Assembly (NCBI GenBank): GCA_037952775.1
Contig: JBANAY010000004.1
Location: 10,974,001-11,038,000 of the forward strand
Length of the DNA stretch: 64,000 nucleotides
Direction: 5' to 3'
Origin: Clonostachys chloroleuca
Taxonomy: Eukaryota > Ascomycota > Sordariomycetes > Hypocreales > Bionectriaceae
Below are positions 23,201 to 33,450 of the stretch, piece after piece (the stretch's first letter is position 1; every line of letters begins with the position of its first letter). The notes under the pieces were generated by a model that saw only the letters and a program-made list of their open reading frames with translations, was not told the DNA's origin and ran no database searches. The translations under genes and the position numbers were made by a program.

Positions 23201-25017
23201 TGAATCCTTTTCTCCGTATGGCAATGCCTCACTTCGTCAAGTACCAATCTAGTCCACAGAAAATTTCCATCGGAGCGCTTGATGACGTTCTGATATAGCT
23301 GTTCCCGAAACTCTGCGCCGCAACTGATCTGTTCAAGCCCTTGCCTCACAAGGATCCCGACATCTGGCAAATTGTGTGACCCACCGATCTTTTCAATAAT
23401 TTTGACAGATAATTTCTGCGATAGTCGATCAAAGCCTATAGGGAGTGTGCTATCTTTCCGGCTCAAAATCAAAATCCTAATGGGTACTGCTACCGTGGAA
23501 AGCCCTTGGAAGCAGTTGAGCAGATTATGAGGTGTGTCGCACTCATCCAGTCCATCAATGATCCAATACAAACATCCGTCGATCTTCGATTGTGCGAATG
23601 TGTTGTGGAAGGCATTTTGCCAAATCAGGGTTGCGTCGCCAGACTCGAAGCCCAAGGTTTCCCGAGGAGCATCACATAGAAGCCGACCAAACTGGGGAAT
23701 ATCTTGTGCGAGCTGAAAGGCCAGGCCTCGAAGGCAGTTTACAGCTGATCGTTTCCCGGGGTCAGAGTATTTAAAATGAAAGAACTGACAGCCGTTCGCT
23801 GATGATCTGAAATAGTCTATGACGCAAGTAGACAGTATGGACTTTCCATTTCCCGGAAGAGCAGTATACCATAGAATTGAAGATTCATTTGAAGGCGCCA
23901 TCCAGGACAAGAATTCGGTTTCTTCGAAGATCCAGCTGCATGTACCGGGAATCCGCTTTTCGCTGAGGGCGTTATAGTCATCTTCGCTTGTGATGCAACC
24001 GCGGAACAGATCCGCTACCGTCGCCTTGATTTCAGCCTCAGTCACTTCAGCTTCACTCTTTGCTTTCCGTAGAAAATCCGAAACAATGTATGTTATCGCA
24101 TTTTTTATGGCAACGTAATTCTCGTCAGCGGGGCTGTCATACTTGCATATGCTTTTGTGGTCGGCATGAAGAGGTTTCGAGATTTCTGATGGGTATCCCA
24201 AAACCGATGAATCTTTCTCTAACACCATAATCTTGCTTGGTCCAATGGATGTTGCGAGGGTCTCATAGAATGACCATATGGACAACCTTGGTGCGAAATG
24301 ACGGAATTGCTCATTTATATCCTCAATGGCGAATGAGCCTTTGTTGAGATCCGAGATGAAGCTTTTTGATGATTGGAACGTTGCAGAAAGAATATGGCTT
24401 AGCGTTTCGGCCAAGTGTGTGCCTCGGTGAGGAGTAGCTAAGAATACAACGGCTGAAATGGATTCAACGATGGCTTTATAGGTCTCATCATGAATTCCAA
24501 GCAAATAAGCCTTCTTGACCACGAGACCCCCCATGCTGTGAACCACAAAAATGATAGGCCTCGATCCAATATTGAGTTCATTGCCCGAAGAATCTCTAGC
24601 AAACCGCAATTCAAACAGCAGATCTTTGGCAAAATCGATAATATTTGAGATACTTTTCGTTGAACCGCGCCAGTTTGCATTGTAACCGAAAGTCATGATG
24701 CGGGTAATTGCTATATCTGGCTCCAGTGGAAGCCATTTGGCAGGCCAAAAGAGGTTGGGGTCATGGTTTTTGGTCCATGTGTTGTGGCTATGCCCACCGA
24801 GGCCGTGAACAAAAACAATGTCCAAAGCAGCAAGGGGAGGTTGGTACAAGACATGAAGGCCAAATGCCGAAGTTGAAGAACCAGCACTAGTCTCAAGCAC
24901 AGTCGACGGTGTTTCTGATGTAACTCTTAGAGTAGTTGTATCATTCCTGTTATCCTCAGTTGAAGAGTGAGGAGGGCCCCTGTCCGCTGGCTCGCTTCGA
25001 GGGCGCAGCCTGACCAA
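20218..25017 (-). CDS. NOD-like receptor: SesB-like lipase, NACHT, WD40-like repeats
   Basis: One intronless frame of 1,599 codons. Residues about 52-315 form an alpha/beta-hydrolase of the SesB/DUF676 type with the oxyanion motif H-G-L-G-G at 71-75, nucleophile elbow V-H-S-M-G-G at 159-164 (Ser161), T-P-H-R-G-T at 195-200 and a late His near 284-287. Residues about 355-640 are a NACHT NTPase with P-loop A-L-P-G-N-G-K-S at 386-393 and Walker B W-I-I-D-G-L-D-E-C at 485-493. The C-terminal half (about 920-1,300) has degenerate WD40 units such as G-G-V-V-R-I-W-D and D-G-S-V-R-V-W-N. In fungal STAND proteins the N-terminal domain is the effector, NACHT the switch and the repeats the sensor. Several are heterokaryon-incompatibility factors. 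The WD units are diverged from one another, unlike the near-identical units of fast-evolving HET-E-type receptors. The ligand is unknown. Confidence 0.9.
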   Translation of the reverse strand: MVRLRPRSEPADRGPPHSSTEDNRNDTTTLRVTSETPSTVLETSAGSSTSAFGLHVLYQPPLAALDIVFVHGLGGHSHNTWTKNHDPNLFWPAKWLPLEPDIAITRIMTFGYNANWRGSTKSISNIIDFAKDLLFELRFARDSSGNELNIGSRPIIFVVHSMGGLVVKKAYLLGIHDETYKAIVESISAVVFLATPHRGTHLAETLSHILSATFQSSKSFISDLNKGSFAIEDINEQFRHFAPRLSIWSFYETLATSIGPSKIMVLEKDSSVLGYPSEISKPLHADHKSICKYDSPADENYVAIKNAITYIVSDFLRKAKSEAEVTEAEIKATVADLFRGCITSEDDYNALSEKRIPGTCSWIFEETEFLSWMAPSNESSILWYTALPGNGKSILSTCVIDYFRSSANGCQFFHFKYSDPGKRSAVNCLRGLAFQLAQDIPQFGRLLCDAPRETLGFESGDATLIWQNAFHNTFAQSKIDGCLYWIIDGLDECDTPHNLLNCFQGLSTVAVPIRILILSRKDSTLPIGFDRLSQKLSVKIIEKIGGSHNLPDVGILVRQGLEQISCGAEFREQLYQNVIKRSDGNFLWTRLVLDEVRHCHTEKRIQEVLDEVPDDMSLVYERMEKSLVQSGRRANEPLIKALIEWTICAQRSLTLNEMSQALEPEFTGFLDLERTIKDACGQFIQINDSNNITMLHHTTSEYFTRSATSIFSINLEVSHTRLFLKTTLALEEPTLQWKLIENRHALRISHPFVFYSAISWSYHLGHCRSDSSETLQQLVSFLRSPAVLSWIHILSLLRRLEVLTKAASILGSLLHGIRQKDASNSSETLSLSELKVLEDWVTDLNKIVGKFGQILVTEPEVIYYLIPALSPGKTAISRQFRDDQSTIEVLGNENRLWNGNLGRFALPSGSRALKIACAPRYIAVLEFGGVVRIWDSSNFLEMISILHSEPVTAIAFSSSGTKLATCGLETTKIWSIASGEELMVLRNPLLTKAMGISFAEKDRKLLFGGDDNVIRSAFWDLPSPQWQAIHPDRLLKKPPGDIGTIMNAPMCLAFSDDKKYIGASYRGAPLSVWSLADGRFIGKCQRSKETRRAAGRSSTTWFSVDRFTWNPVSGHVLGIYKDGCIFKWHPFTRENVESRKPADGIAVSPNGKLFATSSSDGSVRVWNFANFTVIYQLSTEDLVTDLVFGPDSHRFYDLRGGVVNAWEPDAVTRFYANEEQNRNTQREDKYYTEILKPSEEKIVHTDCVTAVCPCPSRTEYCAGFENGTVLFFEDPTIQPLEIASFGYAFEITHLAWSENNLFIAIVNLAGEVIVKQMHRDQGKTWFSSIPKLEMNSKKIHRPPDGHTFNIEGIIFSLDSKFILLWTERECFAFVVETGLLQAYLETECGVQQKWVRHPKEQDVIFACSTKDIQAYSWKTLTKLASNIFIKDSPTIELEDESAGSPITEFEPRKRLHKDKKLTRVLASRAPEFLMLCFAVGSHLQVGTCNLPSVSAGSVLDLINVPEHISEHIYSPLGIIRGRSFIFLDHQLWLCSYLLGVVGSSSHSFERFYFIPRDWADSESVERCVLDSSGVLLWPREDKVLRISCDFDFAKAFGGI

Positions 25018-25469
25018 GCGGAAGCGCTTTAGCTATAGCTAATATTAGCAGGTGCTCCAAATGATACGTCTTTGTGGTGGACACTAACCATTGTAATCTG
25101 AACCCCGGAACCTACTCGATAATGAAAGGAATGAGCTTTTGCCTCGGGTCCCTGTGGGGAAATCTTGTGTCTGTTGGTGCTACGCGCTGAGGACCAAAAC
25201 GGTCCAATCTGGTTGCAGTTACCCCTCAAGCCCCCGCATTGCTACGTGGTCGTACCAGTAATATGAGGATCATTGCATAAGCCGGAGGCCGTAGATGATC
25301 CGCCATAAGGCAGTTGGTCACCTGATTATCGTCTCATATGCCATGCTACTCTGAAAGAAAGAAACGGTGCTGCGATAGTCAAGCGCGCAACCTGGACTGA
25401 CCAATGTCTACTCTCATGACCTGATATTGATCGACACATAAGTATACCAACAATTGAGAAGCATGTCAC
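25018..25469. promoter_or_regulatory. Divergent intergenic region between the NLR and the fructosamine-kinase-family gene
   Basis: The two start codons are about 450 bp apart on opposite strands, so this region must carry both promoters. No individual site is confidently recognisable. Confidence 0.4.
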
Positions 25470-26676
25470 TTGCAAGCGACAGTAAACACCATGGTTTCAT
25501 CCAAGTCCGCGAAAACCAGTGCGAGGAATGCGACTGATAATCCTTTATCTCCACCTTCTAATAGAAATGTACTAGATGTACCCAATAGTTTCACTGTTGA
25601 CAGCAACGTGCTTGGAAAATTTCCCAGCGGGACAAAGATAACATCGGCTCATGAAACGATGCCTTCAGCTTGGACGACCACTGCTCAACTCCAGGTTCAA
25701 TTGGATGATGGGTCGGAAGAAACGTACTTCCTGAAGTCGGCCTCAGGAGATCATGGCCGGATCATGATGGAAGGAGAGTTTAACTCAATGTCTGAGCTAT
25801 ACATGTGGGCTCCGGGCTTTGTTCCCAGGCCGCACTCCTGGGGCAAGTACGCCAAAGGTAGCCCCGACACATACTTCTTCTTGTCACAGTTTCTGAAGAT
25901 GGGCGATGCGATGCCAGATCCAGAATATCTATGCTCCAAGCTTGCGCGCCTTCATCACGACAGTCATTCACCAACAGGCAAATTTGGATTCCACTCCACG
26001 ACATGCCAAGGACGTACCGCCCAGTGTGTAGCATGGGAAGAAAATTGGACAGTATTCTTTACGAAGCTCCTTCAGCACGTGATGGACTTGGATTTTAAAA
26101 TGAACGGATATTGGGAGTCCCTTGACAAGGTCGAAAAGCGACTCATTGAACATGTTATTCCCCGCTTACTAAATGCCCTCGCCAGTGATGGGTGTTCCAT
26201 CAAACCGAGCTTACTTCACTCTGACCTTTGGGAAGGCAATACGGGAACTTTGGCTAGCGATGGAAGAGTTTACATTTTCGACGCTGCTTCCTTCTATGCC
26301 CACAATGAGATGGAAGTAGCAAATTGGCGTGGCTACTACAACAAGATCAGCGACGAGGTATATACAAAGACATATCTCTCTTACTTTCCGCCGAGCGAGC
26401 CGAAGACTGAATGGGAAGACCGAAATCGGCTCTACAGCGTGTATTATAACGTAATATATTCTGTTAATCACGAGAACCAAGGAACGGCCGTTCGTCAATT
26501 GTAAGATTTTCATGCTCTTATTGAGGAGTGGCTGCTGATAGAATATTAGGGCATTTAGTGATATGTATTATCTCGTCGATAAATTTGCGCCATTCCCTGA
26601 GGGTGAGGCACCCTCGCGTTTACAGAAATCACAAATTGCATCTCTCTCTGCCAAACGCGACCATACTCTGGCTTGA
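25470..26676 (+). CDS. Fructosamine/ketosamine-3-kinase family protein
   Basis: Model: exons 25,470-26,500 and 26,550-26,676. The 49-bp intron has donor GTAAGA and acceptor TTAG. Without splicing the frame ends at once at 26,504. Splicing restores a C-terminus (A-F-S-D-M-Y-Y-L-V-D-K-F-A-P-F) typical of the family. The kinase-like fold is shown by L-L-H-S-D-L-W-E-G-N at about 248-257 (catalytic loop H-x-D-L-W-x-G-N) and F-D-A-A-S-F-Y-A-H (metal-binding Asp), both family signatures. F3K-family enzymes phosphorylate sugar adducts on proteins or small amines, promoting deglycation. Fungal paralogues are often uncharacterised. The usual Gly before the catalytic Asp (H-G-D) is Ser here, and the usual Pro after the metal Asp is Ala. 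Met at 25,491 is an alternative start. Confidence 0.85.
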
Positions 26677-27069
26677 AATAGGCATTATCCTCATTATAAA
26701 TGAATAGAAATATCTTTCGCCTAATTGATACACGTCGATGTTAATAAGCACGTGAGGCTTGATAATTTATGGTCCCCTTCTTCACCCATTGCATATACTT
26801 TCAAATCCAGATCCTTCAGGTCTCCTTCTCGAATGTAAATACCCAGATTAATTTATGAATCAACCTCCTAAACTATTCTCCAGTATCCAACAGCTAGCAG
26901 GTAGCTATTCTCGTTCCTCTGAGTTGCACAACTATGTTGCGTATGTTTGTACCTCTACCGGGATTACTCACCCGTTTGTTGGTTCATCAAATGCCGCGGA
27001 ACTGCTCTACCCCGCACCTTCTAACATTTTTTGCTGCGAATATGATTTTCTTCATTTTATAATCGTTCA
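26677..27069. other. Intergenic, no gene recognised
   Basis: It is the 3-prime flank of the kinase-like gene and the probable promoter of the truncated transporter. A 73-codon open frame at 26,855-27,076 has no recognisable feature. Confidence 0.4.
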
Positions 27070-27795
27070 ATGCTGAAGATGACTAAAGTCTCCAAGGAAG
27101 TGGTCGGTACGGCCCCGGATGCTGATAAATGCACCAAACCCAGTAAAGAGGAAACAAGTGTCGGAAACCCCGCCTCTTCGGAAAACTCGTCATATACAGT
27201 GTTCACCTCATCCGACTTGAGACGCCTGAGAATAATCCTCGATTTGGGAACCATCACATCCCCTCTCACCGCAAACATATACCTCCCACCGCTACCACTG
27301 TTACGACATCAGTTCAGTGTTTCTTCTCAGGCTATCAACCTTACCCTGACATTGTACATCATCTTCCAAGCGATCTCCCCGGTAATATTTGGACCTTTCT
27401 CAGATGCCTATGGGAGAAGACCCATATTCCTCCTCACACTGGGCCTTTGCGTGCTAGGGAACATTGGTCTAGCAGCAAATAGGGATAGCTATGCAGTGCT
27501 GTTGATTCTACGAGCTGTACAAAGCTTGGGTGCGAGTGCGGCTTACGCAATAAGCTTCGGTGTGGTTGCTGATGTGTGCCAGCCAAATGAAAGAGGCCGA
27601 ATGTTGGGTCTGATCAACATGGCACTCAACCATGGAGCTTGTGTTGATCCCGTGGTTGGTGGTATCGTTGCCTATGCCAATGATAACCACGCCTGGGTAT
27701 TTTGGTCCCTGATCATTGTCGGTATTGTTCTGTACCTTGGCGTAGACCTCTTATTGCCCGAGACTGCGAAGAGGCTGGTAGGCAATGGTGGTTAA
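27070..27795 (+). pseudogene. Truncated MFS drug:H+ antiporter (N-terminal half only)
   Basis: The frame encodes 241 residues. After a hydrophilic N-terminus of about 55 residues come about six membrane helices. Family marks include N-I-Y-L-P-P-L-P-L-L, the loop G-P-F-S-D-A-Y-G-R-R-P between helices 2 and 3, L-R-A-V-Q-S-L-G-A-S and P-N-E-R-G-R-M-L-G, all of the DHA1 family (12 helices, usually 500-560 residues). The frame stops at TAA just after L-P-E-T-A-K-R-L-V-G-N-G-G, the point where intact homologues enter the central cytoplasmic loop. Helices 7-12 are absent downstream. The same frame reopens directly after the stop for 84 codons of unrelated, hydrophilic sequence. A half-transporter is unlikely to work, so I call it a pseudogene. 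Confidence 0.72.
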
Positions 27796-28515
27796 ATGAC
27801 GAAAGCAGACTCAACATATTCCCGTTTCGAGGTACCGACAACCTTGCCACAGGGATCCCACTCTAAGGTGAATGTTGGCTCGGAGAACTCTGCCAATTCA
27901 GAAGAGTCGCTGCACAAGTCAATGCTATCTTCATCCTTGGAGTCTGAGGCTCTAGAGCCCGTCATGTCCACACTAGCTGCCAATCCCGGCGAAGGTGTCT
28001 CGTACATCCAGCTCTTTACGCAGCCAGACGATTTTCGAGGCTCGTTCTGAGTCGTTCCTACTTGGCCTAACCAATGATGAGTCGAACGGTTTGTAGGTTC
28101 ACTAAAATAGCCGGAATCGCTGGACCTTTCGAGTTTCTTAAAACCAGCATTTTCTCCAGCCCAGTCTTCAAAAGCGGTGCTAGCCAGCGCAAGTGTATTC
28201 CCGTATTTCTAGGAAAGTTCTCTTGATCGCTTCAAGGATGGGCGAGTGCACCCTTCTTGCGAGGCAAGAGAGCAATTATCCTCGAGATCGGCGTTTCCTA
28301 ATGAAGTATCTTCAAAGTTGGCACCGTCGGCGAATGCGTATCGGTTGAACGAGCATATGCCTTGGACATGTAATTCGTTAGGAATGGCGTGCTGGGAAGA
28401 AGTCGGAAGGAGGGAGTTTGCAAGGTAGTTCCGCTGGCAAAAAACGGCTGACACCCGAAGGGCCCTGAGGTGTTAGAGGTGGTGGAATGTCCCATGGGCT
28501 CGGTCGCTGATTCAG
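27796..28515. other. Intergenic or decayed sequence
   Basis: An 84-codon frame (27,796-28,050, in phase with the truncated transporter) and overlapping minus-strand frames (28,209-28,519) are open but lack recognisable domains. The minus-strand frames could be a decayed continuation of the C2H2 gene. Confidence 0.35.
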
Positions 28516-28996
28516 TCATGAAGCCATCTGCTCCAAGGTCGAATTGTCGATGTCAATGGGAGACTTATTAGGGTTGATTATAGCGCGGATTTTGGAAATA
28601 GGCTGGCGCTGAGGAAGGCTACCATCCTCAGTGTGGGCGGTGCGGTCATGCTTGAAGAGAAGATCGCAACGACCAAATGTGCTTCTACACTTCCTGCACT
28701 TGAAAAGACGTTTCCGGGTATCTGCAATAGGTTAGACGATGTATGATGACAGAGAAAAGTCGTAGGATGATGCTTGGGTTGACGGGTGCTATTAAATAAG
28801 GGGTCGGTTGGCATTTACGGGATCCCCTCTGTCGACATCGGTGTACACTCCCGCTAAAGGCGCGGTTGCAAAAGTAGCACTTCTTTAGCACTGTGGCGTC
28901 GTAATAGCCTTTCGCGAGGACGATGTCAAGGCTGAGAGGAGCGGGAGGACTGGAACGATTGCTCCAGGTATCCTGATGGCCAGGTCCCGTTTCCAT
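28516..28996 (-). CDS. Small C2H2 zinc-finger protein, probably a decayed transcription factor
   Basis: Model on the minus strand: exons 28,996-28,819 and 28,721-28,516, 127 residues. The 97-bp intron has donor GTAAAT, CTAAC and acceptor TTGCAG. Exon 2 encodes a full C2H2 finger: F-K-C-R-K-C, twelve residues including F and L-L, then H-D-R-T-A-H (C-x2-C-x12-H-x4-H). Exon 1 holds a degenerate first finger (C-Y-F-C-N-R-A-F) leading to R-G-S-H-T-R-K-R-L-F, close to the usual H-T-K-E-R-P-F linker. The two halves join in frame only after splicing. Intact fungal regulators of this type run several hundred residues further. This frame ends soon after the finger, and the next frame starts at an overlapping ATG. 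Truncation or a missed intron is likely. Confidence 0.5.
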
Positions 28997-30275
28997 TTAG
29001 CGGGCTGGCGACTTTGGTTGATACTGGGAAAATTGGCAATTGGGCTGCGCCCAATATCACGGTTGAGTATCGTCCGGCTTGTCACTAAATAGGCGGACGA
29101 ACGATTGGGAAGGTGGTGAGGGGCTGTGTGGTTGCGAAAAGACGGTTGATCCTCTGAAGGTAGGAATAAGAGTGAGGAGAAGGCGTGCGAAGAGAGGGGC
29201 GAGGGAACAAGGAGTGGCCCGGTACTTTGGGGCCGGCACTTAATTCTAAGCGGGCGAGAAGGGGAACACACAGATGGGAACGAGAAAGTGTACGAAAATT
29301 GGAGATGAGATATATATTATTCTGAGTGCTCTTCTCAGAGTCTCTGGATGAAAATTTGCTGGAAATACTTTTGACGCAGATTAATAGCTAAACAGATGTC
29401 TTTCGAAAGCTGTTGTTAAACGACCGGCACACAGGCAGCCCCTTTTATAACGATCAGCAATATTACGATATTTCAGCTATAACGTTGCTACTAGTGAAAC
29501 CTTATGAGTTTTTGGTGTGTTATGCCATGAGCCCAAATAATAGCGTTGTCGTTAGCATCCTGATATTTGCTTTCCATGTGATGTCCCACTTGGTCTCGAT
29601 TTCCTTAATCAAAGTGGAGGGGGTTCCTGGTTAGGCCTCAATAGGAAGCTTGGCTGTAGCGAAACCTCTATATAACGATGTAAACGTGTTGGTTTCAGTG
29701 TCTTCATAGACCGGCTGGTTGTATATGTTACCAAACCGATGACGAAATGGTGGGGGAAGCTGAACCAAAACCAAAGCTGGCGAATAACAGGTCAAGCAAG
29801 CAACCATTATCTCTGCGCCTCATCCAGCTTGATCTAGTTGTGCATTAGCGTGGATTCCGGCACATTTGTGCTCAGCATCTTCGGTGCCCAAGTCTCCAGA
29901 GACGAGGCCCGGGAACTCGGTCCTGATACTCCACGTACGGGTGTGTCCTCTCCAAGCCGCCGCAGGTCTAGTCCCAATGCCGAATTTTCCAGAACATAGA
30001 GACAAGAGAGATCGATAGAGTCCTGAAGCTTTGACACTTCCGTACCGCCGGGAGATTGAAGTGCTACCTCCACCGTACCATGTCCTATCCAGTGACGGTT
30101 TATTGAGCATTACCAAAAAAAACAATCAATTATGCCGTCCAAAATGTTGCTTCTGATAGAATAATTGCGCCCATGACCCGGGGCAAAGAGAATATATATT
30201 GGTATAAAAGTGTCTTCCGACTGGAGAAGTCAGAGTTCCATCTCATCAGAATCTTATTAGCCATCGACGCCGAAC
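28997..30275. other. Intergenic, no gene recognised
   Basis: Several minus-strand frames (29,057-29,271, 29,820-30,125) are open but overlap each other and show no motif. ATAACG recurs near 29,447, 29,478 and 29,671, which recalls ends of pogo-like elements, but no inverted pair was found. Confidence 0.4.
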
Positions 30276-31081
30276 TTGAATAATAATTGCTCTCTTTTAA
30301 TTATGTCCACAACAACCACGCACAGCGAAGAAGCAACGGCCTGCGAGAATGACACGGAGTTGCAGGCAGTTGAGCTACACCGTAACTCCAACAACCTCAG
30401 GCATGACATCCTGGTTCGTCGGGTATACAAAGACGGAACGGGGCAGTTCTGCTGCGAGAATTTTCCCGTTGATTCATCGAACCAAGGCGAGGACGTCTTT
30501 GTCAAACCAATGAAGATGAGAACCACAAGCGGCTGGTCAAGCTTTTCTATCGCTTTCATTGACGCAGCTCTTATGCGACGCGACTCCGCATGGATTGTAT
30601 CCGTATCTGCAGTATGTACCCACTGTCGAACCTATAGGATGAATTTAGCTAACGCCAATGCACTACAGCTCTCAAGAAGCGGAAGCAATATGGTGGATCT
30701 GGAAGCCGAGGCAGGGAGCCGAAGATTCTACGTCAGCAAAAGCGAGTACAGCGAGGCCCTTATGAAGGCATTCTACAACCCACAACTGCTCCACACCGCC
30801 AATGACTTTCTGGTTTCCAACTATGCGGATCTAATTCAGGCTCATAATGCCCTTTCTGTCGAACCATAAAAAAGGCATTATGTGTGAAAATGGTTTTCTA
30901 TCCACGCGCTGTGGCCGTGTGGTTTGGTCTCGCGTTTTCTCTCTCCACAGCCATAGGACTAACTGCGGGTATTGCTGATCACGATCTAATGCTTGGACTT
31001 GCTGTTGGTACTGGTTCGTTGACTATTCTTGGTGCTATACAAGGGGTTTTCATTTGGCGTGCTCGCTCGACCAACATGTAA
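30276..31081 (+). CDS. Uncharacterised fungal protein, soluble domain plus two-helix C-terminus
   Basis: Proposed exons 30,276-30,611, 30,669-30,812 and 30,875-31,081 (about 228 residues; Met at 30,303 is an alternative start). Intron 1 (57 bp) has donor GTATGT, GCTAAC and acceptor CTACAG. Its length is a multiple of three and it has no stop, so the unspliced frame stays open. Intron 2 (62 bp, donor GTTTCC, acceptor AAAAG) is less certain. It joins in phase to F-Y-P-R-A-V-A-V-W-F-G-L-A-F-S-L, the start of two hydrophobic helices. If intron 2 is wrong the soluble part ends at 30,869 and the helices form a separate 64-residue frame from ATG 30,890. I do not recognise a named family. Confidence 0.55.
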
Positions 31082-33450
31082 CTTAAAGACTGTCATAGAG
31101 TTCGTTGTTGAGTCGTGCCTAGGATAGAGGTCAACGCGTTGTGTAATGGGAGAGGAGCAGCTTCATAATGGTAAACAAAACCTTCGTTAGTTATGCGCAG
31201 TGGAGCGGGAAATATGCTTAGTTAGTTGTGCAATTTCACAACTTTATGCAATGTTCTGGCTTAGATGTGTGCATTGAAGGCGGGAGACCTACCCTATACA
31301 CATACATTGGAAACCAGCTCTACCTACTTATCACTACTCTAAAAACTTTTTAAAATACCTCTCTTGAGCTTGATAGCTGTTGTGTATTAATCATTACGTT
31401 TTCTTGTGAAATATTGTAAAGTGAGGGACAAACATCATTAGCCTAACACGTGCTACAAGGTTTGATGATACTCAAAATAAGGTTAGTAGTTTCATTCGAG
31501 AAAGACACATTCAACAAACAATAAACCAAGTTATAATCCCGCGACCTAGGAAATGATACATGAGATAGGCATAAGATCGAGTTGGGTGACTATACAAGCA
31601 GCGCAAAGGCTTTCGAGATTATAAGCCCCGAACACAATTTGATTGTGTAACCTTTACGGAGGATACTAACATGAATCTTGGGAAGCGTGGCCAAACTGGT
31701 AGTAGGTCATCGATATTCTGAAGCCAGATTTGTCCGGATCCGAGCTTGTGTTTCGCTTATCTGAAGGGCAAGTTTCGGGGCAAGCTCCGGAGGGGATGGC
31801 TGCCCGATTTCGCTTCCGGGATACATATCGGCGCCTTGGAAATCGTACACATTTACTCACATGCTCTGCCCGCATTTGCGTGTTACATCGGCTTTTGGGT
31901 GGCTGAGCGTCTGAGGACTTGGGGTGATGTGCTGGCACCTTACAAATGACCTGCATATGTATGTTGGCGGTGCTAATGCAGAGTGGGATCTCGGCAGCAT
32001 CTGAGTCGGACTCAGAGCCTTCCAGCCTAGGATGCATGCCTCATGTATGGCCTCATTCCGTTTGACCGGCAACAACCACCATGCGTATCCGGTGGCTGGC
32101 TGTTGTTTCACAGACAATCTGTGGTATCTGTGTTGCATCGGGAGGAACAGGTAGGTCTCGATCACACTTGAGACAACCACGAGTCATGTTCTAGGCTTCA
32201 GAGTGGTCTGATTGTATGTGCTTGACAGCCCGGGATATCACGATGCTTTGTTGGGCACAGCATTGCGCCGTGAATGGTGGCGATCATGAAAAAAGAAACG
32301 ACAGGTGTGGTGGATCTTACATACATGAAGATGCACGTCGTGGTGGAGAAGTTTATGCCGGGATTGGCCGGCAACGCTCGCTTCGAGGCAAGGCCAATCG
32401 CTCCCGCCTCCCTTGGATTCTAATTCTACAGTCTTTCCTCGCTTGGACAGACCTGCATCTCTGGCTCTTCGGATGAACCATATCGCTGCACTGGCTCTTC
32501 TCCACGGTGATAGCATAAAGCTCGCCTATGTAGGTTCGCAGGGTCGAGGAACTGGTTCCTTAGATTGCGTTTTACTACCCTTTGTGAGCAGATGCTTTCC
32601 AACGTGCATATTCTCTAACTGATGCTTGTTTTTTCTTTTTCCCGCGCGAGTTTTCCCGGGTGAGAGTATGAAAATAAGCTCCAACTCATCCGGTGGTGTC
32701 GATTGACGTTGTATTCTTAATGCTAGGACCCCTGGGCTAAGAATCAGAATCATCAGCCTCGCTCCCGTCATTTGCTGTATGCGTTGTCCAGCCTGGCCAC
32801 CCCGGCTTTGTACCCAGCCAGCATAATGTAGATGATGAGCTCCCCCAACATGGAGCGGCTAGAACCACTTTGACCCACGACCAGCTGGCATATATCGTAC
32901 CATTTCCCTGTCCGATGACAGCACGCGCATGAAGGACCGGCCCCACACAGTCAGCTAGACAGATCTCCTCCGAACGCGATCCGGGGGAGGCAGATTGCCT
33001 AAGAAACGGGCGGGTAGAACGTCCAATTGAAAGCTCGGAAAGCTCTAGAAATCCGCTCAAGTTGGTGTCATCGGGAAGCCGCTAGGCAGGAAATCCCTGT
33101 GAAAATTCCATATGTTTGAGACTATCTTTGGCCGGTCAATGGAAAAGGGGAGAGGATCGGATCGGATCGCGGGGATTTATCGCCGGTTGATTTCCTTCTG
33201 CAGGGGGGTCGACAATGCGATGCGAGTTGAAGGACCCATCCAGCCACGCAGGCCGTGAGTTTGATTAAAAGAAGTGAAAAAAGAAAGATGACAGAACGTT
33301 CCCCCAGGTAGATAAAAGGCGAGAGTTGTCCTGGTCAAGTTGAAAATTTCCTTCCCATCTCATCCTCATCCTCACCAGCAACTTCAACAACTCTCTTTAG
33401 ACTTTCCACAAACACTCAAGTCTTTCAGACTCCCAAAACCACACTTCAAA
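31082..33450. other. Long intergenic region, no gene recognised
   Basis: Composition is normal and no frame over about 125 codons occurs. Overlapping minus-strand frames at 31,666-32,516 and 32,737-33,060 look random. The last 150 bp form the promoter of the next gene: an A/T-rich GATAAAA near 33,310 and a long CT-rich stretch from 33,345 to the ATG. Confidence 0.5.

Noticed and set aside
29440..29690. Recurring ATAACG motifs like ends of pogo-type elements
   Set aside because: No inverted pairing, no TA duplication and no transposase remnant were found around them.
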